NCBI RefSeq assembly: GCF_014637405.1
Contig: NZ_BMEY01000003.1
Location: forward strand, 120,240-184,239
DNA from: Ornithinibacillus halotolerans
GTDB taxonomy: Bacteria > Bacillota > Bacilli > Bacillales > Amphibacillaceae
Length of the DNA stretch: 64,000 nt
Reading direction: 5' to 3'
This document shows, piece after piece, positions 43,693-53,715 of this stretch. Within the stretch, counting starts at the first letter, position 1, and every line of letters begins with the position of its first letter. The translations under genes were made by a program, and so were the position numbers. Under the pieces are notes generated by a model. The model ran no database searches, had not been told where the DNA came from, and was given only the letters and a program-made list of their open reading frames with translations.

Positions 43693-43721
43693 AATTTACT
43701 GTAAGCGTTTTATAAAGTCAA
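43693..43721 (-). promoter_or_regulatory. Amylase promoter with cre-like site in the spacer
   Basis: On the minus strand TTGACT (43716-43721), a 17-bp spacer and TAAATT (43693-43698). The spacer contains a cre-like sequence (TGTAAGCGTTTTAT, 43700-43713, plus strand) that differs from consensus in its last two bases. Confidence 0.5.
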
Positions 43722-43789
43722 CATTAAAAAACACTTCATACAGGGAAAGAGAAAAGAGGTGTCAAATGAATAAAAATTAAAATAATCTA

Positions 43790-43858
43790 TGAAAACGATT
43801 GCACAAATTTTGAAAAAGAGGTACAATCTGATTGTAAGGTTGCGCAAACGTTTTCACA
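43790..43858 (+). promoter_or_regulatory. malE promoter, cre and LacI-type operator
   Basis: TTGCAC (43799-43804), a 17-bp spacer and TACAAT (43822-43827). A consensus cre, TGAAAACGATTGCA (43790-43803), covers the -35. A LacI-family palindrome with core GCAAACGTTTTC (43844-43855) sits just after the expected start, and the 7-bp inverted repeat TACAATC/GATTGTA (43822-43836) covers the -10. This fits dual control by CcpA and the MalR-type regulator encoded at 50374. Confidence 0.65.
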
Positions 43859-43986
43859 AAAACGATGAAAACTAGCAAACTAAATTTAGGGGCAATTAGG
43901 TAATCCTTACAAGATAGGTAGATTCATCGTATTACAAAAAAACAAGTTTAGTTAGTTACTAACTAAAACGAAAGAGGGGGAAAGAA

Positions 43987-45252
43987 ATGAAATTTAATTG
44001 GAAAAAGCTTATCTTTATTGCAATGCTAGGTAGCTTACTTGTTTTAGCAGCATGTGGTGGCGATAATAACAACAATGACGGAAAGTCTAGTGATGGTGGC
44101 GATAAAGCTGCTGGTACATTAGAAATTGGTGTAGAAGCTGGATACATTGACTATGTTAAATCAATCGTCCCTAAGTTTGAAGAAGAAACTGGTATTAAAG
44201 TAACTGTTACAGAAAGAGATTTATTTGAATCACTTGAAGCACTTCCATTAGATGGACCAGCTGGAATTGCTCCAGACGTGCTAATTGCTCCATATGATAG
44301 AGTTGGAAACTTAGGTCAACAAGGACATCTTGCTGAGTATACATTCCCAGATGATGGGCGTTATGATGACTTAGACAAACAACAAGTAACAATTGATGGT
44401 AAAACATATGGTGCGCCATTTGTAATTGAAGCTCTAATTCTTTATTACAATAAAGATTTAATTGATCAAGCTCCAGAAACTTTTGCTGATTTAGAAGCAT
44501 TAGCTGAAGATGATCGTTTTGCATTTACTTCAGAACAAGGAAGAACTACAGCATTCCTTGCAAACTGGTTAGATTTCTATAGCACGTACGGATTACTTTC
44601 TGCTTATGGTGGATATGTATTCGGCGAGAATGGTTCAGACCCATCTGATGTTGGTCTAAACACGGAAGGTGCTATCGAAGGTATTGAATATGCGACTGAA
44701 TGGTTTAATAGATGGCCACAAGGGATGCTAGATGCTACAACTGCAGGTAACTTCATTAACGAACAGTTTACGACAGGTAAAGCTGCTGCAATTATCGGAG
44801 GCCCATGGTCTGCATCAGACTTTAATGCATCTGGTATAAATTACGGTGTTTCTATGATTCCTTCATTACCAAATGGTGAAGAGTACCAACCATTTGCTGG
44901 TGGTAAAGCGTGGATCGCAAGTAATTATGCGAAAGATAAAGAAGCTGCACAAAAATGGTTAGACTTTGTAACAAACGAAGAAAATCAACAAAAGCTTTAT
45001 GAAGATAAAGGGGAAGTTCCTGCTAACCAAGCGACACGTGTTGTAGTTTCAGAAGCAGGAGATGAATTAACTGCTGCTGTTATTAACCAATATAACGAAG
45101 CAATTCCTATGCCTAGCATTCCTGAAATGGCAGAAGTATGGACAGGTGCTGAAACACTAATGTTCGATGCTGCTTCTGGAAATAAAACAGCAGAAGAATC
45201 TGCAAATGACGCAGTGGAAGTTATTACAGAAAATATCTCTCAAAAATACTAA
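43987..45252 (+). CDS. malE: Maltodextrin-binding lipoprotein
   Basis: A 421-aa family 1 extracellular solute-binding lipoprotein: signal with lipobox LLVLAAC (lipid on Cys23), a Gly/Asn/Asp linker, then a MalE-like body (TGIKVTV, APDVLIAPYDRVGNL, GGKAWIAS). It captures maltose and maltodextrins outside the membrane for the MalF/MalG-type permeases encoded next. The ribosome binding site is GAGGGGG. A hairpin after its stop probably raises its level relative to the permeases. Confidence 0.88.
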   Translation: MKFNWKKLIFIAMLGSLLVLAACGGDNNNNDGKSSDGGDKAAGTLEIGVEAGYIDYVKSIVPKFEEETGIKVTVTERDLFESLEALPLDGPAGIAPDVLIAPYDRVGNLGQQGHLAEYTFPDDGRYDDLDKQQVTIDGKTYGAPFVIEALILYYNKDLIDQAPETFADLEALAEDDRFAFTSEQGRTTAFLANWLDFYSTYGLLSAYGGYVFGENGSDPSDVGLNTEGAIEGIEYATEWFNRWPQGMLDATTAGNFINEQFTTGKAAAIIGGPWSASDFNASGINYGVSMIPSLPNGEEYQPFAGGKAWIASNYAKDKEAAQKWLDFVTNEENQQKLYEDKGEVPANQATRVVVSEAGDELTAAVINQYNEAIPMPSIPEMAEVWTGAETLMFDAASGNKTAEESANDAVEVITENISQKY

Positions 45253-45269
45253 GAGGTAAGTTGAACTTT

Positions 45270-45290
45270 GGCAGAGATACATTCTCTGCC
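45270..45290 (+). other. Stem-loop after malE
   Basis: The stem GGCAGAG/CTCTGCC (45270-45276 with 45284-45290) is followed by a broken T-rich run (TCAGTTTCTTT). It is a partial terminator or mRNA stabiliser of the type common behind binding-protein genes. Confidence 0.6.
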
Positions 45291-45319
45291 TCAGTTTCTT
45301 TATTAAGGGAGTGAGTACA

Positions 45320-46624
45320 GTGGAATATGTAGAAACAGGCAAAAAACGGATAAGAACAGCAATATTACTCTCTATTATTCCAGGTTTAGGCCAAATCTAT
45401 AATAAGCAGCTATTCAAAGGAATTGCATTTCTTATTATTTTTGCTTTGTTTATTATTGAAATGTTTAATTTTGGTATTGGAGCATTAAATGGTTTAATTA
45501 CACTTGGAAGTACCCCTGGTGCAGACCATTCATTATTTATTCTTATTGAAGGTTCCTTGCAACTACTAATTCTTCTATTATTTATACTTTTTTACGTGAT
45601 TAATTTGAATGATGCTAGAAAAGTTGCTAGATTATGGGCGGAAGGTAAAAAAGTAAATACCTCATTAAAATCCGTTCTACTCAATATGGTTGATCGTGGT
45701 TTTCCATATTTATTTACGATTCCAGCATATGTAGCTATGCTGTTTGCTATCGTTTTTCCTGTATTAGTAACAATCTTTATTGCTTTTACTAATTACGATT
45801 TTTATCATATACCACCTGCAAAGTTAATTGACTGGGTAGGATTTGAGAACTTTAGTAATATATTCTTTTTAAGTTCTTACCGTGATACATTCTTTGCTGT
45901 ATTTGGCTGGACAGTGATTTGGACATTAGCAGCTACAACACTTCAAATTGTAATAGGTATTTTTACTGCTATTGTATTAAACCAAAAATTCATTAAGTTT
46001 AAGCGTGTATTTGGTATTATCTTTCTTTTACCATGGGCAGTACCTGCATTCATTACGATTATGAGTTTTTCTAATATGTTTAATGATAGTATTGGTGCCA
46101 TTAATACTCAGGTAATCCCGTTAATAGATGCACTAATACCATTCGTTGAATTACAGAGTCTTCCTTGGAAGACAGACCCATTCTTTACGAAAATTGCTAT
46201 TATCTTAATACAAGGTTGGTTAGGATTTCCGTTTATATATGTACTTGTTTCCGGTATTCTCCAATCCATACCAGAAGAGCAGTATGAAGCAGCTCGTATT
46301 GACGGTGCTGGAGTAATTCAACGCTTCAAACATATTACGATGCCTGCGATTTTCACGATTGCAGCACCAATCTTTATTACACAATATACAGGTAACTTCA
46401 ATAATTTCTCGATGATTTATTTATTTAATGAAGGTGGACCGGGAAGTATTGGAGCTGGAGCAGGTTCAACGGATATTTTAATCTCATGGATCTATAAATT
46501 AACAACAGGGACATCGCCACAGTATTCCATTGCATCTGCTGTGACACTATTCATTTCCTTGTTCGTAATTATGATTTCATTAATTGTCTTTAAGAAAACG
46601 AAAGCCTTTGAAATGGAGGATTAA
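45320..46624 (+). CDS. malF: Maltodextrin ABC permease, MalF type
   Basis: A 434-aa permease with eight helices. The first pair ([16 protein letters not shown]) is an extra N-terminal module seen in Gram-positive MalF/MdxF proteins. The EAA loop reads [20 protein letters not shown] 45320 has AAGGGA 9 nt upstream; the GTG at 45311 abuts that site. It ends 2 nt before malG. Confidence 0.88.
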   Translation: MEYVETGKKRIRTAILLSIIPGLGQIYNKQLFKGIAFLIIFALFIIEMFNFGIGALNGLITLGSTPGADHSLFILIEGSLQLLILLLFILFYVINLNDARKVARLWAEGKKVNTSLKSVLLNMVDRGFPYLFTIPAYVAMLFAIVFPVLVTIFIAFTNYDFYHIPPAKLIDWVGFENFSNIFFLSSYRDTFFAVFGWTVIWTLAATTLQIVIGIFTAIVLNQKFIKFKRVFGIIFLLPWAVPAFITIMSFSNMFNDSIGAINTQVIPLIDALIPFVELQSLPWKTDPFFTKIAIILIQGWLGFPFIYVLVSGILQSIPEEQYEAARIDGAGVIQRFKHITMPAIFTIAAPIFITQYTGNFNNFSMIYLFNEGGPGSIGAGAGSTDILISWIYKLTTGTSPQYSIASAVTLFISLFVIMISLIVFKKTKAFEMED

Positions 46625-46626
46625 AG

Positions 46627-47478
46627 ATGGCTAATATGTTGAAATCTCAAAAAACCTCCCGAATAATTAGTAAATTTTTTACGTATTTTTATTTAATCTT
46701 GTTAGCTGTAATTATCATTTATCCATTATTGATAACTGCAAGCTCTGCTTTTAAAGCGGGTAACGTAACAGCATTTAATCTAAACTTTGATGCCGAGTGG
46801 ACGTTAGCTAACTTTTCCAGACTATTTACGGAAACACTTTACGGTAGCTGGTATATGAACACATTAATCATTGCACTTGTTACGATGGTTGTTCAAGTAA
46901 CTGTTATTACATTAGCAGGGTATACGTACAGTAGATATCGTTTTGTCGGAAGAAAGAAAAGCTTAATGTTCTTCTTAATTATTCAAATGGTACCAACAAC
47001 AGCTGCTTTAACTGCATTCTATGTAATGGCACTACTACTTGGAGCATTAGATCAAAGTTGGTTCTTAATGTTCTTATATATCGGTGGAGGTATCCCGATG
47101 AATACGTGGTTAATGAAAGGATACTTCGATACGATTCCGTATGATTTAGATGAATCAGCAAAACTGGATGGTGCTGGACATTTCCGTATCTTTGCTCAGA
47201 TTGTACTACCATTAGTAAAACCGATGATCGCTGTACAATCTTTATGGGCATTTATGACACCATTTGGAGAATATATGTTAGCGAAGTTCTTACTACGTAC
47301 ACCGGAAAATTATACCGTTGCAATTGGTCTGCAAACCTTTATTAATAATCCGCAAAACCAAAAAGTTGCTTTATTTGCGGCAGGTGCGATATTAATTGCG
47401 ATACCGATTACAATCTTATTCTTTATGTTGCAAAAACATTTTGTTGCTGGACTAACATCTGGTGGTACAAAAGGGTAA
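46627..47478 (+). CDS. malG: Maltodextrin ABC permease, MalG type
   Basis: A 283-aa six-helix permease. The EAA loop is [17 protein letters not shown], and [15 protein letters not shown] is typical of MalG. It pairs with MalF in the importer. No ATPase gene is in the operon, so a shared MsmX-type ATPase is presumed, as in Bacillus (inference). It starts almost directly after malF. Confidence 0.88.
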   Translation: MANMLKSQKTSRIISKFFTYFYLILLAVIIIYPLLITASSAFKAGNVTAFNLNFDAEWTLANFSRLFTETLYGSWYMNTLIIALVTMVVQVTVITLAGYTYSRYRFVGRKKSLMFFLIIQMVPTTAALTAFYVMALLLGALDQSWFLMFLYIGGGIPMNTWLMKGYFDTIPYDLDESAKLDGAGHFRIFAQIVLPLVKPMIAVQSLWAFMTPFGEYMLAKFLLRTPENYTVAIGLQTFINNPQNQKVALFAAGAILIAIPITILFFMLQKHFVAGLTSGGTKG

Positions 47479-47521
47479 CACATATATAATAAATTATCTC
47501 ATAAGAAATGAAGTGAACAAC

Positions 47522-48382
47522 GTGAAAACAGATATTTTTCCAATGAACTATTTCAAAAGCATCTTTACTCCAATACGGGCATTTATAGGTAGAAAAAAGT
47601 TAAATTGGTTTCAAATTATTGTCGTTCTACTATTTCTGAATGCTTTAATGATGATTCCATTATCACTAAATTTAGCCAATTTGGAGTCGTATCCTGTAGA
47701 AGAGACATATCCAAATGCATTTGCATTGGTAGATGAATCAGTATTACAGGAACTGGAAGGTGTGGAATATTCACAAGGAACATTAACATTACCAGACAGT
47801 TTCTATATGGAAACGGAGAATGGTATAGTTGGGGGAAATTTATCGGACTCTGAAGAGAAAACCGCGTTGCAAGCAGAAAATGCACTTTTACTTCAACAAA
47901 AGAAGTTAATTATTAAGGAAAATGATAATCCAGTTGCAAGAGTAGCTTATACGACAGACTTTTCTATTGAAGATGTAGCTACTGTTGAAGAGATGAAAAA
48001 AGAATTATCTCGTCAGTGGTTTATACAAAATAAAAGCTTTATTGTAGGGAGCTTGCTTTTCTCATTATCGATTCTATTATTTGTCAGTCTTGTCGTTATT
48101 AGTTTAGGTTCTGCTTTATTTGTCCTCCTTACGAAGAGAGGACAAGTTTCTACGATTCGAACGTATAAAGAATCCGTTAATTTAGTTTTAAATGCACTTG
48201 GCTTACCTACTCTAATTGCTATGTTACTAGGCATAATCCAGTTCAATATTATAACGATGATTATGATACAAACGTTTGGCTTTATTATGATGTTACTACT
48301 CATATTTATGAAAACACGGTTCAGTGATGACATTGTCGAAGAGCTGACCAATGTTGACGATAAACAGGGAAATAAGAGATAG
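47522..48382 (+). CDS. DUF1189 membrane protein of the maltose operon
   Basis: A 286-aa membrane protein of the DUF1189 type (like YvdJ/MalA of maltodextrin operons): one helix near residues 25-45, an extracytoplasmic domain of about 110 residues, then four helices at the C-terminus. The function is unknown, but the family is conserved beside maltodextrin transporters. The start is uncertain: GTG 47522 (MKTDIFPMNYF) has only a weak ribosome binding site, and the frame opens at 47462 inside malG. Confidence 0.7.
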   Translation: MKTDIFPMNYFKSIFTPIRAFIGRKKLNWFQIIVVLLFLNALMMIPLSLNLANLESYPVEETYPNAFALVDESVLQELEGVEYSQGTLTLPDSFYMETENGIVGGNLSDSEEKTALQAENALLLQQKKLIIKENDNPVARVAYTTDFSIEDVATVEEMKKELSRQWFIQNKSFIVGSLLFSLSILLFVSLVVISLGSALFVLLTKRGQVSTIRTYKESVNLVLNALGLPTLIAMLLGIIQFNIITMIMIQTFGFIMMLLLIFMKTRFSDDIVEELTNVDDKQGNKR

Positions 48383-48398
48383 ATAGGAACTGGACGAT

Positions 48399-48509
48399 GA
48401 GAATGGGACATAACTCAATTAGAGGTAGTAAATAACGAACAATATCCGGGGCGGGTTAGATGCATTAAAATTCAATGTTCGGTTTTACCTTTAGTATTGT
48501 CCCATCTTC
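48399..48509. repeat. Branched palindromic intergenic element
   Basis: A 111-nt element with nested complementary arms: GAGAATGGGACA (48399-48410) with TGTCCCATCTTC (48498-48509), AGAGGTA... (48421 on) with TTTTACCTTT (48483-48492), and CGAACA (48436-48441) with TGTTCG (48476-48481). It resembles the GGGACA-bounded extragenic palindromes seen in many Firmicutes and may be a small non-autonomous mobile element or a folded RNA end. Only one copy was noticed. Confidence 0.5.
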
Positions 48510-48550
48510 CCTTACTAGGCAGCAAGAAATGATGAACAAGGAGAGTTATT

Positions 48551-50218
48551 ATGAACAAAGTATGGTGGAAAGAAGCAGTAGCTTACCAAGTTTATCCGCG
48601 TAGTTTCATGGATTCCAATGGAGATGGTATTGGCGATATTCAAGGTGTCATCTCCAAATTAGACTACTTAAAAGAATTAGGAATAGATGTAATTTGGCTG
48701 AGTCCAGTCTATAAATCTCCTAATGATGATAATGGCTATGATATTAGTGATTACCAAGATATTATGGATGAGTTTGGAACAATGGAAGATTTCGATGTCC
48801 TTCTTGCTGAAGTACATCGTCGAGGTATGAAATTAATAATGGATTTAGTTATTAATCATACATCAGATGAACATCCATGGTTTATTGAATCTCGTAAATC
48901 AAAAGATAATCCGTACAGAGATTACTATATTTGGCATCCAGGAAAAGATGGGAAAGAACCAAATAATTGGGAATCCATCTTTGGTGGTTCCGCATGGAAA
49001 TATGACGAGAAAACGAATGAATACTTTATGCACGTTTTTTCTAGTAAACAACCAGATCTAAACTGGGAAAATCCTGATGTACGTCATGACTTGTACAAAA
49101 TGGTTAACTGGTGGCTTGATAAAGGAATAGATGGGTTCCGTGTAGATGCAATTTCTCATATCAAAAAAGTTCCTGGTTTTCCAGACATGCCAAATCCGGA
49201 CAATTTGAAATATGTTCCATCTTATGAGGGACATATGAATCGTGATGGAATCCATGTCTTCCTTGAGGAATTAAAACAAAATACATTTGCGAAATATGAC
49301 ATTATGACAGTAGGAGAAGCAAATGGTGTTAGCCTAGAACAAGCTGATGAATGGGTTGGAGAACAGAATGGCAAGTTCAATATGATTTTCCAATTTGAAC
49401 ATTTAGGTCTTTGGAGAAAAGAGAAAGAAACAGGTATTGATTTACCAGCATTGAAAAAGACATTGACGAAGTGGCAAAAGGGATTAAATGGTATTGGCTG
49501 GAATGCATTATTCTTAGAAAACCATGACCAACCACGATCTGTTTCCACTTGGGGAAATGATAAAGAATATCGTGTTGAATCTGCTAAAGCATTAGCAACG
49601 ATGTACTTTTTAATGCATGGAACACCATTTATTTATCAAGGGCAAGAAATTGGAATGACGAATGTTCAATTTCCTTCTATTGAAGATTATGATGACGTTG
49701 GAATGAGAAATTATTATTATAATGAACTAGAAAAGGGAACACCAGTTGAAGAAATTATGGAAGTAATTTGGAAGACAGGTCGGGACAATTCTAGAACACC
49801 AATGCAATGGTCAACAGAGAAAAATGCTGGATTTAGTACAGGTAATCCGTGGATGAAAGTTAATCCGAATTATACGGAAATTAATGTAGAAGCAGAAATG
49901 AAGAATCCACATTCTATCTATCATTATTATAAAAAGCTTATACAACTACGTAAAGAATCGGATGTTCTTGTATATGGTAGCTATGATATTACGATGGAAG
50001 ACCACGAGCAGATTTATGCATATACAAGAAAGCTCGGTGATGAGATATTCTTAATTGTGACGAATCTGTTTGCAAAAGAAGCACAGTTTTCACTTCCAGA
50101 AGAATTAAATATTTTAAGTAAGGAATTGCTGCTTAGCAACTACGAAAGTTATGAAGAAAATAAATTAAATTCGTATGAAGCTCGGGTGTATCGATTAACT
50201 AATAGTACTCGTTCATAA
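48551..50218 (+). CDS. malL: Alpha-glucosidase / oligo-1,6-glucosidase
   Basis: A 555-aa cytoplasmic GH13 subfamily 31 enzyme. The catalytic residues are Asp199 (FRVDAIS), Glu256 (VGEANG) and Asp326 (ENHDQPR). N-terminal VYPRSFMDSNGDGIGDI is the Ca-binding-like loop typical of these glucosidases. It releases glucose from maltose, isomaltose and short dextrins imported by the upstream transporter. The ribosome binding site is AAGGAGAG. Confidence 0.92.
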   Translation: MNKVWWKEAVAYQVYPRSFMDSNGDGIGDIQGVISKLDYLKELGIDVIWLSPVYKSPNDDNGYDISDYQDIMDEFGTMEDFDVLLAEVHRRGMKLIMDLVINHTSDEHPWFIESRKSKDNPYRDYYIWHPGKDGKEPNNWESIFGGSAWKYDEKTNEYFMHVFSSKQPDLNWENPDVRHDLYKMVNWWLDKGIDGFRVDAISHIKKVPGFPDMPNPDNLKYVPSYEGHMNRDGIHVFLEELKQNTFAKYDIMTVGEANGVSLEQADEWVGEQNGKFNMIFQFEHLGLWRKEKETGIDLPALKKTLTKWQKGLNGIGWNALFLENHDQPRSVSTWGNDKEYRVESAKALATMYFLMHGTPFIYQGQEIGMTNVQFPSIEDYDDVGMRNYYYNELEKGTPVEEIMEVIWKTGRDNSRTPMQWSTEKNAGFSTGNPWMKVNPNYTEINVEAEMKNPHSIYHYYKKLIQLRKESDVLVYGSYDITMEDHEQIYAYTRKLGDEIFLIVTNLFAKEAQFSLPEELNILSKELLLSNYESYEENKLNSYEARVYRLTNSTRS

Positions 50219-50373
50219 ATGTACTAGTTTTTCATATGGAAAATGTATCTAATGATAATAGTGAATATTTCAAACTAATTAATGTGCTGGTAAAATAGTC
50301 ATAGATAACTCTAAAGCGAATGCAACTATAAATATCAAATATTACACAATTCAAGTAAAGTAGAGGTGGGATT

Positions 50374-51390
50374 ATGGTAACGATAAAAGATGTAGCGAAG
50401 ATTAGTGGGGTTTCCCCCTCTACTGTATCCCGTGTGATTGCAAACAATCCTAGGATTAGTGAAGAAACGAAGAAAAAAGTCCGAAAAGCAATGAAAGAAC
50501 TAGGTTATCATCCGAATGTAAATGCTAGAAATCTAGTTGCCAAGTCGACAAAAGCGGTTGGAGTAATTATGCCATCTTCTACAAACACCGCCTTACAAAA
50601 TCCATTTTTTCCAGAGATTTTACGTGGGATTGGCTCTGTTATCCATGATGCGCAATATTCAATGTATCTATCCACTGGTGAAACAGAGGAAGAGATTTTT
50701 AAGGAAGTACAGCGTTTAGTGTATGGGAGTTATGTTAGTGGAGTTATTCTTCTTTACTCTCGTATCAACGATAAAGTAACTGATTTCCTAAGAGAACAAG
50801 ATTTCCCATTTATTATTGTTGGAAAGCCATATGATTATGAAACTGAAATCTCGCATGTAGATAATGATAACTTTAAAGCTGGTAAAGAGATTACTAATCA
50901 TTTAATTAATATGGGACATAGTCGAATCGGATTTATTGGTGGTTCGCGGGATTTGTTTGTAACACGTGATCGTGAAAATGGTTATTTAGCTGCTTTGGAT
51001 GAAGCCGGTATAGAACATCGTGAAGAGTATAAAATCCACACAGAATTTCTAAAATCTGGTGGTCGAGAAGCGGTAGAACATCTCATGTCATTAGACACTT
51101 TACCGACGGGATTAGTGGTGAGTGATGACCTTATTAGTCTCGGTATATTAAGCATGCTTGAGGAATACGGGATTCGTGTACCTCAAGATATCTCACTAGT
51201 TAGTTTTAATAATGTATACTTATCAGAGATTACTAGACCGGCACTGACGACGGTAGATATTCAAATCTATGAATTAGGTGCTCAGTCTGCAAAAGCGTTA
51301 ATTGAAAAAACGCAGAATAAAAATGAACCAACGAAACGGATTATTATCCCTTATAAAATTGTATATCGAGATTCAGTAAGTAAATGTTGA
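50374..51390 (+). CDS. malR: LacI-family regulator, MalR type
   Basis: A 338-aa LacI/GalR protein: N-terminal HTH and hinge (VTIKDVAKISGVSPSTVSRVIANN, cut at residues 1-24), then a periplasmic-binding-protein-like effector domain. It closes the maltodextrin cluster and most likely represses the malE and amylase promoters, which carry LacI-type operators, with maltose or a dextrin as inducer. The ribosome binding site is AGAGGTGGG. Confidence 0.88.
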   Translation: MVTIKDVAKISGVSPSTVSRVIANNPRISEETKKKVRKAMKELGYHPNVNARNLVAKSTKAVGVIMPSSTNTALQNPFFPEILRGIGSVIHDAQYSMYLSTGETEEEIFKEVQRLVYGSYVSGVILLYSRINDKVTDFLREQDFPFIIVGKPYDYETEISHVDNDNFKAGKEITNHLINMGHSRIGFIGGSRDLFVTRDRENGYLAALDEAGIEHREEYKIHTEFLKSGGREAVEHLMSLDTLPTGLVVSDDLISLGILSMLEEYGIRVPQDISLVSFNNVYLSEITRPALTTVDIQIYELGAQSAKALIEKTQNKNEPTKRIIIPYKIVYRDSVSKC

Positions 51391-51418
51391 AAGGAGCCTT
51401 AGGGCTTCTTTTTTTGTA
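51391..51418 (+). terminator. Terminator after malR
   Basis: A short stem (GGAGCC with GGGCTTC, one G-U pair) is followed by TTTTTTT, starting at the stop codon. Confidence 0.8.
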
Positions 51419-51585
51419 TTAGTAAACATATTTCCCAAATGTAATGATATAGATAAGCGTAAGCATTAAAATAATATTACGATATTTTTAACTTTTTTTG
51501 AATAAATATTTCACTTTGATATTAAATATGTTAGTATTTCAATTAAAGCTTGTACGAGAGAAAGTGAAGATTTATTAATGTTATT

Positions 51586-51599
51586 TGTAAGCGTTAACA
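51586..51599 (+). promoter_or_regulatory. cre site before the GH20 gene
   Basis: TGTAAGCGTTAACA matches the CcpA consensus. It lies 31 nt upstream of the GH20 start, downstream of any likely promoter, where bound CcpA would act as a roadblock. Confidence 0.65.
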
Positions 51600-51629
51600 T
51601 TAAATTGTGCAATAAAAGGAGGTCAACAA

Positions 51630-53510
51630 ATGAAATTAAATTTCATAGGTGATACCACTGAACTAGCGGAAGGAATTAAAATTCTAGAGAAAGAATTGCA
51701 TTTTGAACAATCAACTAAGGGCTTCCCTATATACATAACTAATCGGGCAGGATCCATCGAAGTGAATTGTGAACAGGATCATGGGGTAATAAAGTATGAA
51801 GAAAAAATTCACTTTTTTCGCGCATTAGGTCTATGGCTAGAAAACTATCAAACAATGGAAAATTTTCATTTAGTTGAAGATCCAAAGTTTTCCATGACTG
51901 GTGTGATGCTTGATTCATCTAGAAATGCAGTACTTACAGTTAATGGAATATACAGTATGCTACGAAAAATGGCTGTAATGGGTCTAAATGTACTGATGGT
52001 TTATACAGAAGATACGTATGAAGTGAAGGAATATCCTTATTTTGGATATATGAGAGGTCGGTATACCGAGGAAGAATTACGGAATTGTGATCAATATGCA
52101 AGTAAATTAGGAATTGAGATGATTCCATGTATCCAGACGCTAGCACACTTAACAGAAGCATTGAAGTGGAATTATGCAGCAGGGATAAGAGACACTGCAG
52201 ACATTCTATTGGTGGATAACCCAGATACCTATACGTTTATTGAACATCTTATTCGTGCATCTTCTAGCCCATTCCAGTCGAAACGGATTCATATAGGTAT
52301 GGATGAGGCACATCAGTTAGGGTTAGGAAAATATTTAGAACAAAATGGCTATGAAGAACGATTTAATATTATGAATCGCCACTTACAAAAAGTTGTCTCT
52401 ATTACGGAAAAAATGAATCTTAAACCAATGATATGGAGTGACATGTATTTCCGTCTAGGTTTAAAGACAGGTGGTTATTATGATTTAGACGCTGTTGTAC
52501 CTCAAGAAGTGATGGAATCTATTCCTGATACACAGTTGGTTTACTGGGATTATTATCATACAGATGAAGAATTTTATCGTACTTTTATCCGTAAACATCA
52601 GGATTTAGGGTCAACGCCAGTCTTTGCTGGTGGAGTTTGGATATGGAATGGTATTTCACCAAACTACGGAAAAGCATTAGCTACAACGGAAGCAGCCTTA
52701 ACAGCGTGTAAAAAAGAAGGAGTTCAAGAAGTGTTTGCAACAATGTGGGGTGATAATGGAGCGGAAACCCCTTTAACGACATCACTTCCAGTCCTACAGT
52801 ATTTTGCAGAGCATGCATATCATGAAAAGGTAACAAAAGAGCAACTTGAAAAACGTTTTTACTACTGTACAGGTGGTAATTTTTCTGACTTTATGATTTT
52901 AAATAAGTTTGATGAAACGCCAGGAGTTTCTAAAAATAACTTGCATGAATCAAATCCATCCAAGTTTTTACTTTGGCAAGATCCATTGATTGGCCTATAT
53001 GATGAAAATATTAAAGGACTAGAATTAAATTCCCATTATCAAAATTTAATATCACAACTTGATACTGTGCAACAACAGTCATCGAATGAATGGAGTGAGA
53101 TGTTCGCATTTTATCAGCAGTTGGCAGTAGTTTTAAGTAGTAAGGCTGAACTGGGAATTCAGATAAAACACGCCTATGATAATAAGGAGAAGGGTGTTCT
53201 AAATCAACTCGTGAAACAAATTACTCTTCTTAGAGATAATGTCAATACATTAAGAAAAAGTCATCGCACCCTTTGGTTCAATATGTACAAAGCATTTGGA
53301 TGGGAAGTGCTAGAAATCCGCTATGGGGGACTAATTGCACGTTTGGAAACAACAGAATATCGCCTACAAGAATGGCTTGTTGGAAAAGTTACTAGAATTG
53401 AAGAATTGGAAGAAGAAAGATTACCTTTTGAAGGACCATACCCGATGCCTAAGGTATCGCTAGGTAGAAATATTTATAGAAGAATAGTTACAGCTAGCAA
53501 TTTAACTTAA
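51630..53510 (+). CDS. GH20-family beta-N-acetylhexosaminidase
   Basis: A 626-aa protein with an N-terminal non-catalytic domain (1-100) and a GH20 TIM barrel. The hallmark Asp-Glu pair is Asp225-Glu226 in HIGMDEAH; the barrel entry is MLDSSRNAVLTVNGI-like. It removes terminal GlcNAc/GalNAc from oligosaccharides by substrate-assisted catalysis. No signal peptide is seen, so it acts inside the cell on imported sugars. The ribosome binding site is AAGGAGG. It is cre-controlled and followed by its own terminator. Confidence 0.8.
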   Translation: MKLNFIGDTTELAEGIKILEKELHFEQSTKGFPIYITNRAGSIEVNCEQDHGVIKYEEKIHFFRALGLWLENYQTMENFHLVEDPKFSMTGVMLDSSRNAVLTVNGIYSMLRKMAVMGLNVLMVYTEDTYEVKEYPYFGYMRGRYTEEELRNCDQYASKLGIEMIPCIQTLAHLTEALKWNYAAGIRDTADILLVDNPDTYTFIEHLIRASSSPFQSKRIHIGMDEAHQLGLGKYLEQNGYEERFNIMNRHLQKVVSITEKMNLKPMIWSDMYFRLGLKTGGYYDLDAVVPQEVMESIPDTQLVYWDYYHTDEEFYRTFIRKHQDLGSTPVFAGGVWIWNGISPNYGKALATTEAALTACKKEGVQEVFATMWGDNGAETPLTTSLPVLQYFAEHAYHEKVTKEQLEKRFYYCTGGNFSDFMILNKFDETPGVSKNNLHESNPSKFLLWQDPLIGLYDENIKGLELNSHYQNLISQLDTVQQQSSNEWSEMFAFYQQLAVVLSSKAELGIQIKHAYDNKEKGVLNQLVKQITLLRDNVNTLRKSHRTLWFNMYKAFGWEVLEIRYGGLIARLETTEYRLQEWLVGKVTRIEELEEERLPFEGPYPMPKVSLGRNIYRRIVTASNLT

Positions 53511-53627
53511 TTGTTTAAGGAATGAATCTGCTCGAATTGAAATAAAATAACATAATTTTAAATATTTTTTTAAATTATTATTTCATAAATAGAAGTATTA
53601 TGATATATTTATCATATCATCATACAA

Positions 53628-53662
53628 ATACCTAGATTGCTATATACTAGGTATATTTTTTA
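53628..53662 (+). terminator. Terminator after the GH20 gene
   Basis: The stem ATACCTAG/CTAGGTAT (53628-53635 with 53647-53654) is followed by ATTTTTTAAG. It separates the GH20 transcript from the next operon. Confidence 0.75.
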
Positions 53663-53671
53663 AGACAAATG

Positions 53672-53685
53672 TGTAAGCGTTATCA
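53672..53685 (+). promoter_or_regulatory. cre site before the PIG-L/nagZ operon
   Basis: TGTAAGCGTTATCA matches the CcpA consensus and lies 30 nt before the deacetylase start, mirroring the arrangement at 51586. Confidence 0.65.
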
Positions 53686-53715
53686 ATAAACTGAGTTGTA
53701 AGGAGAGATTTTACT

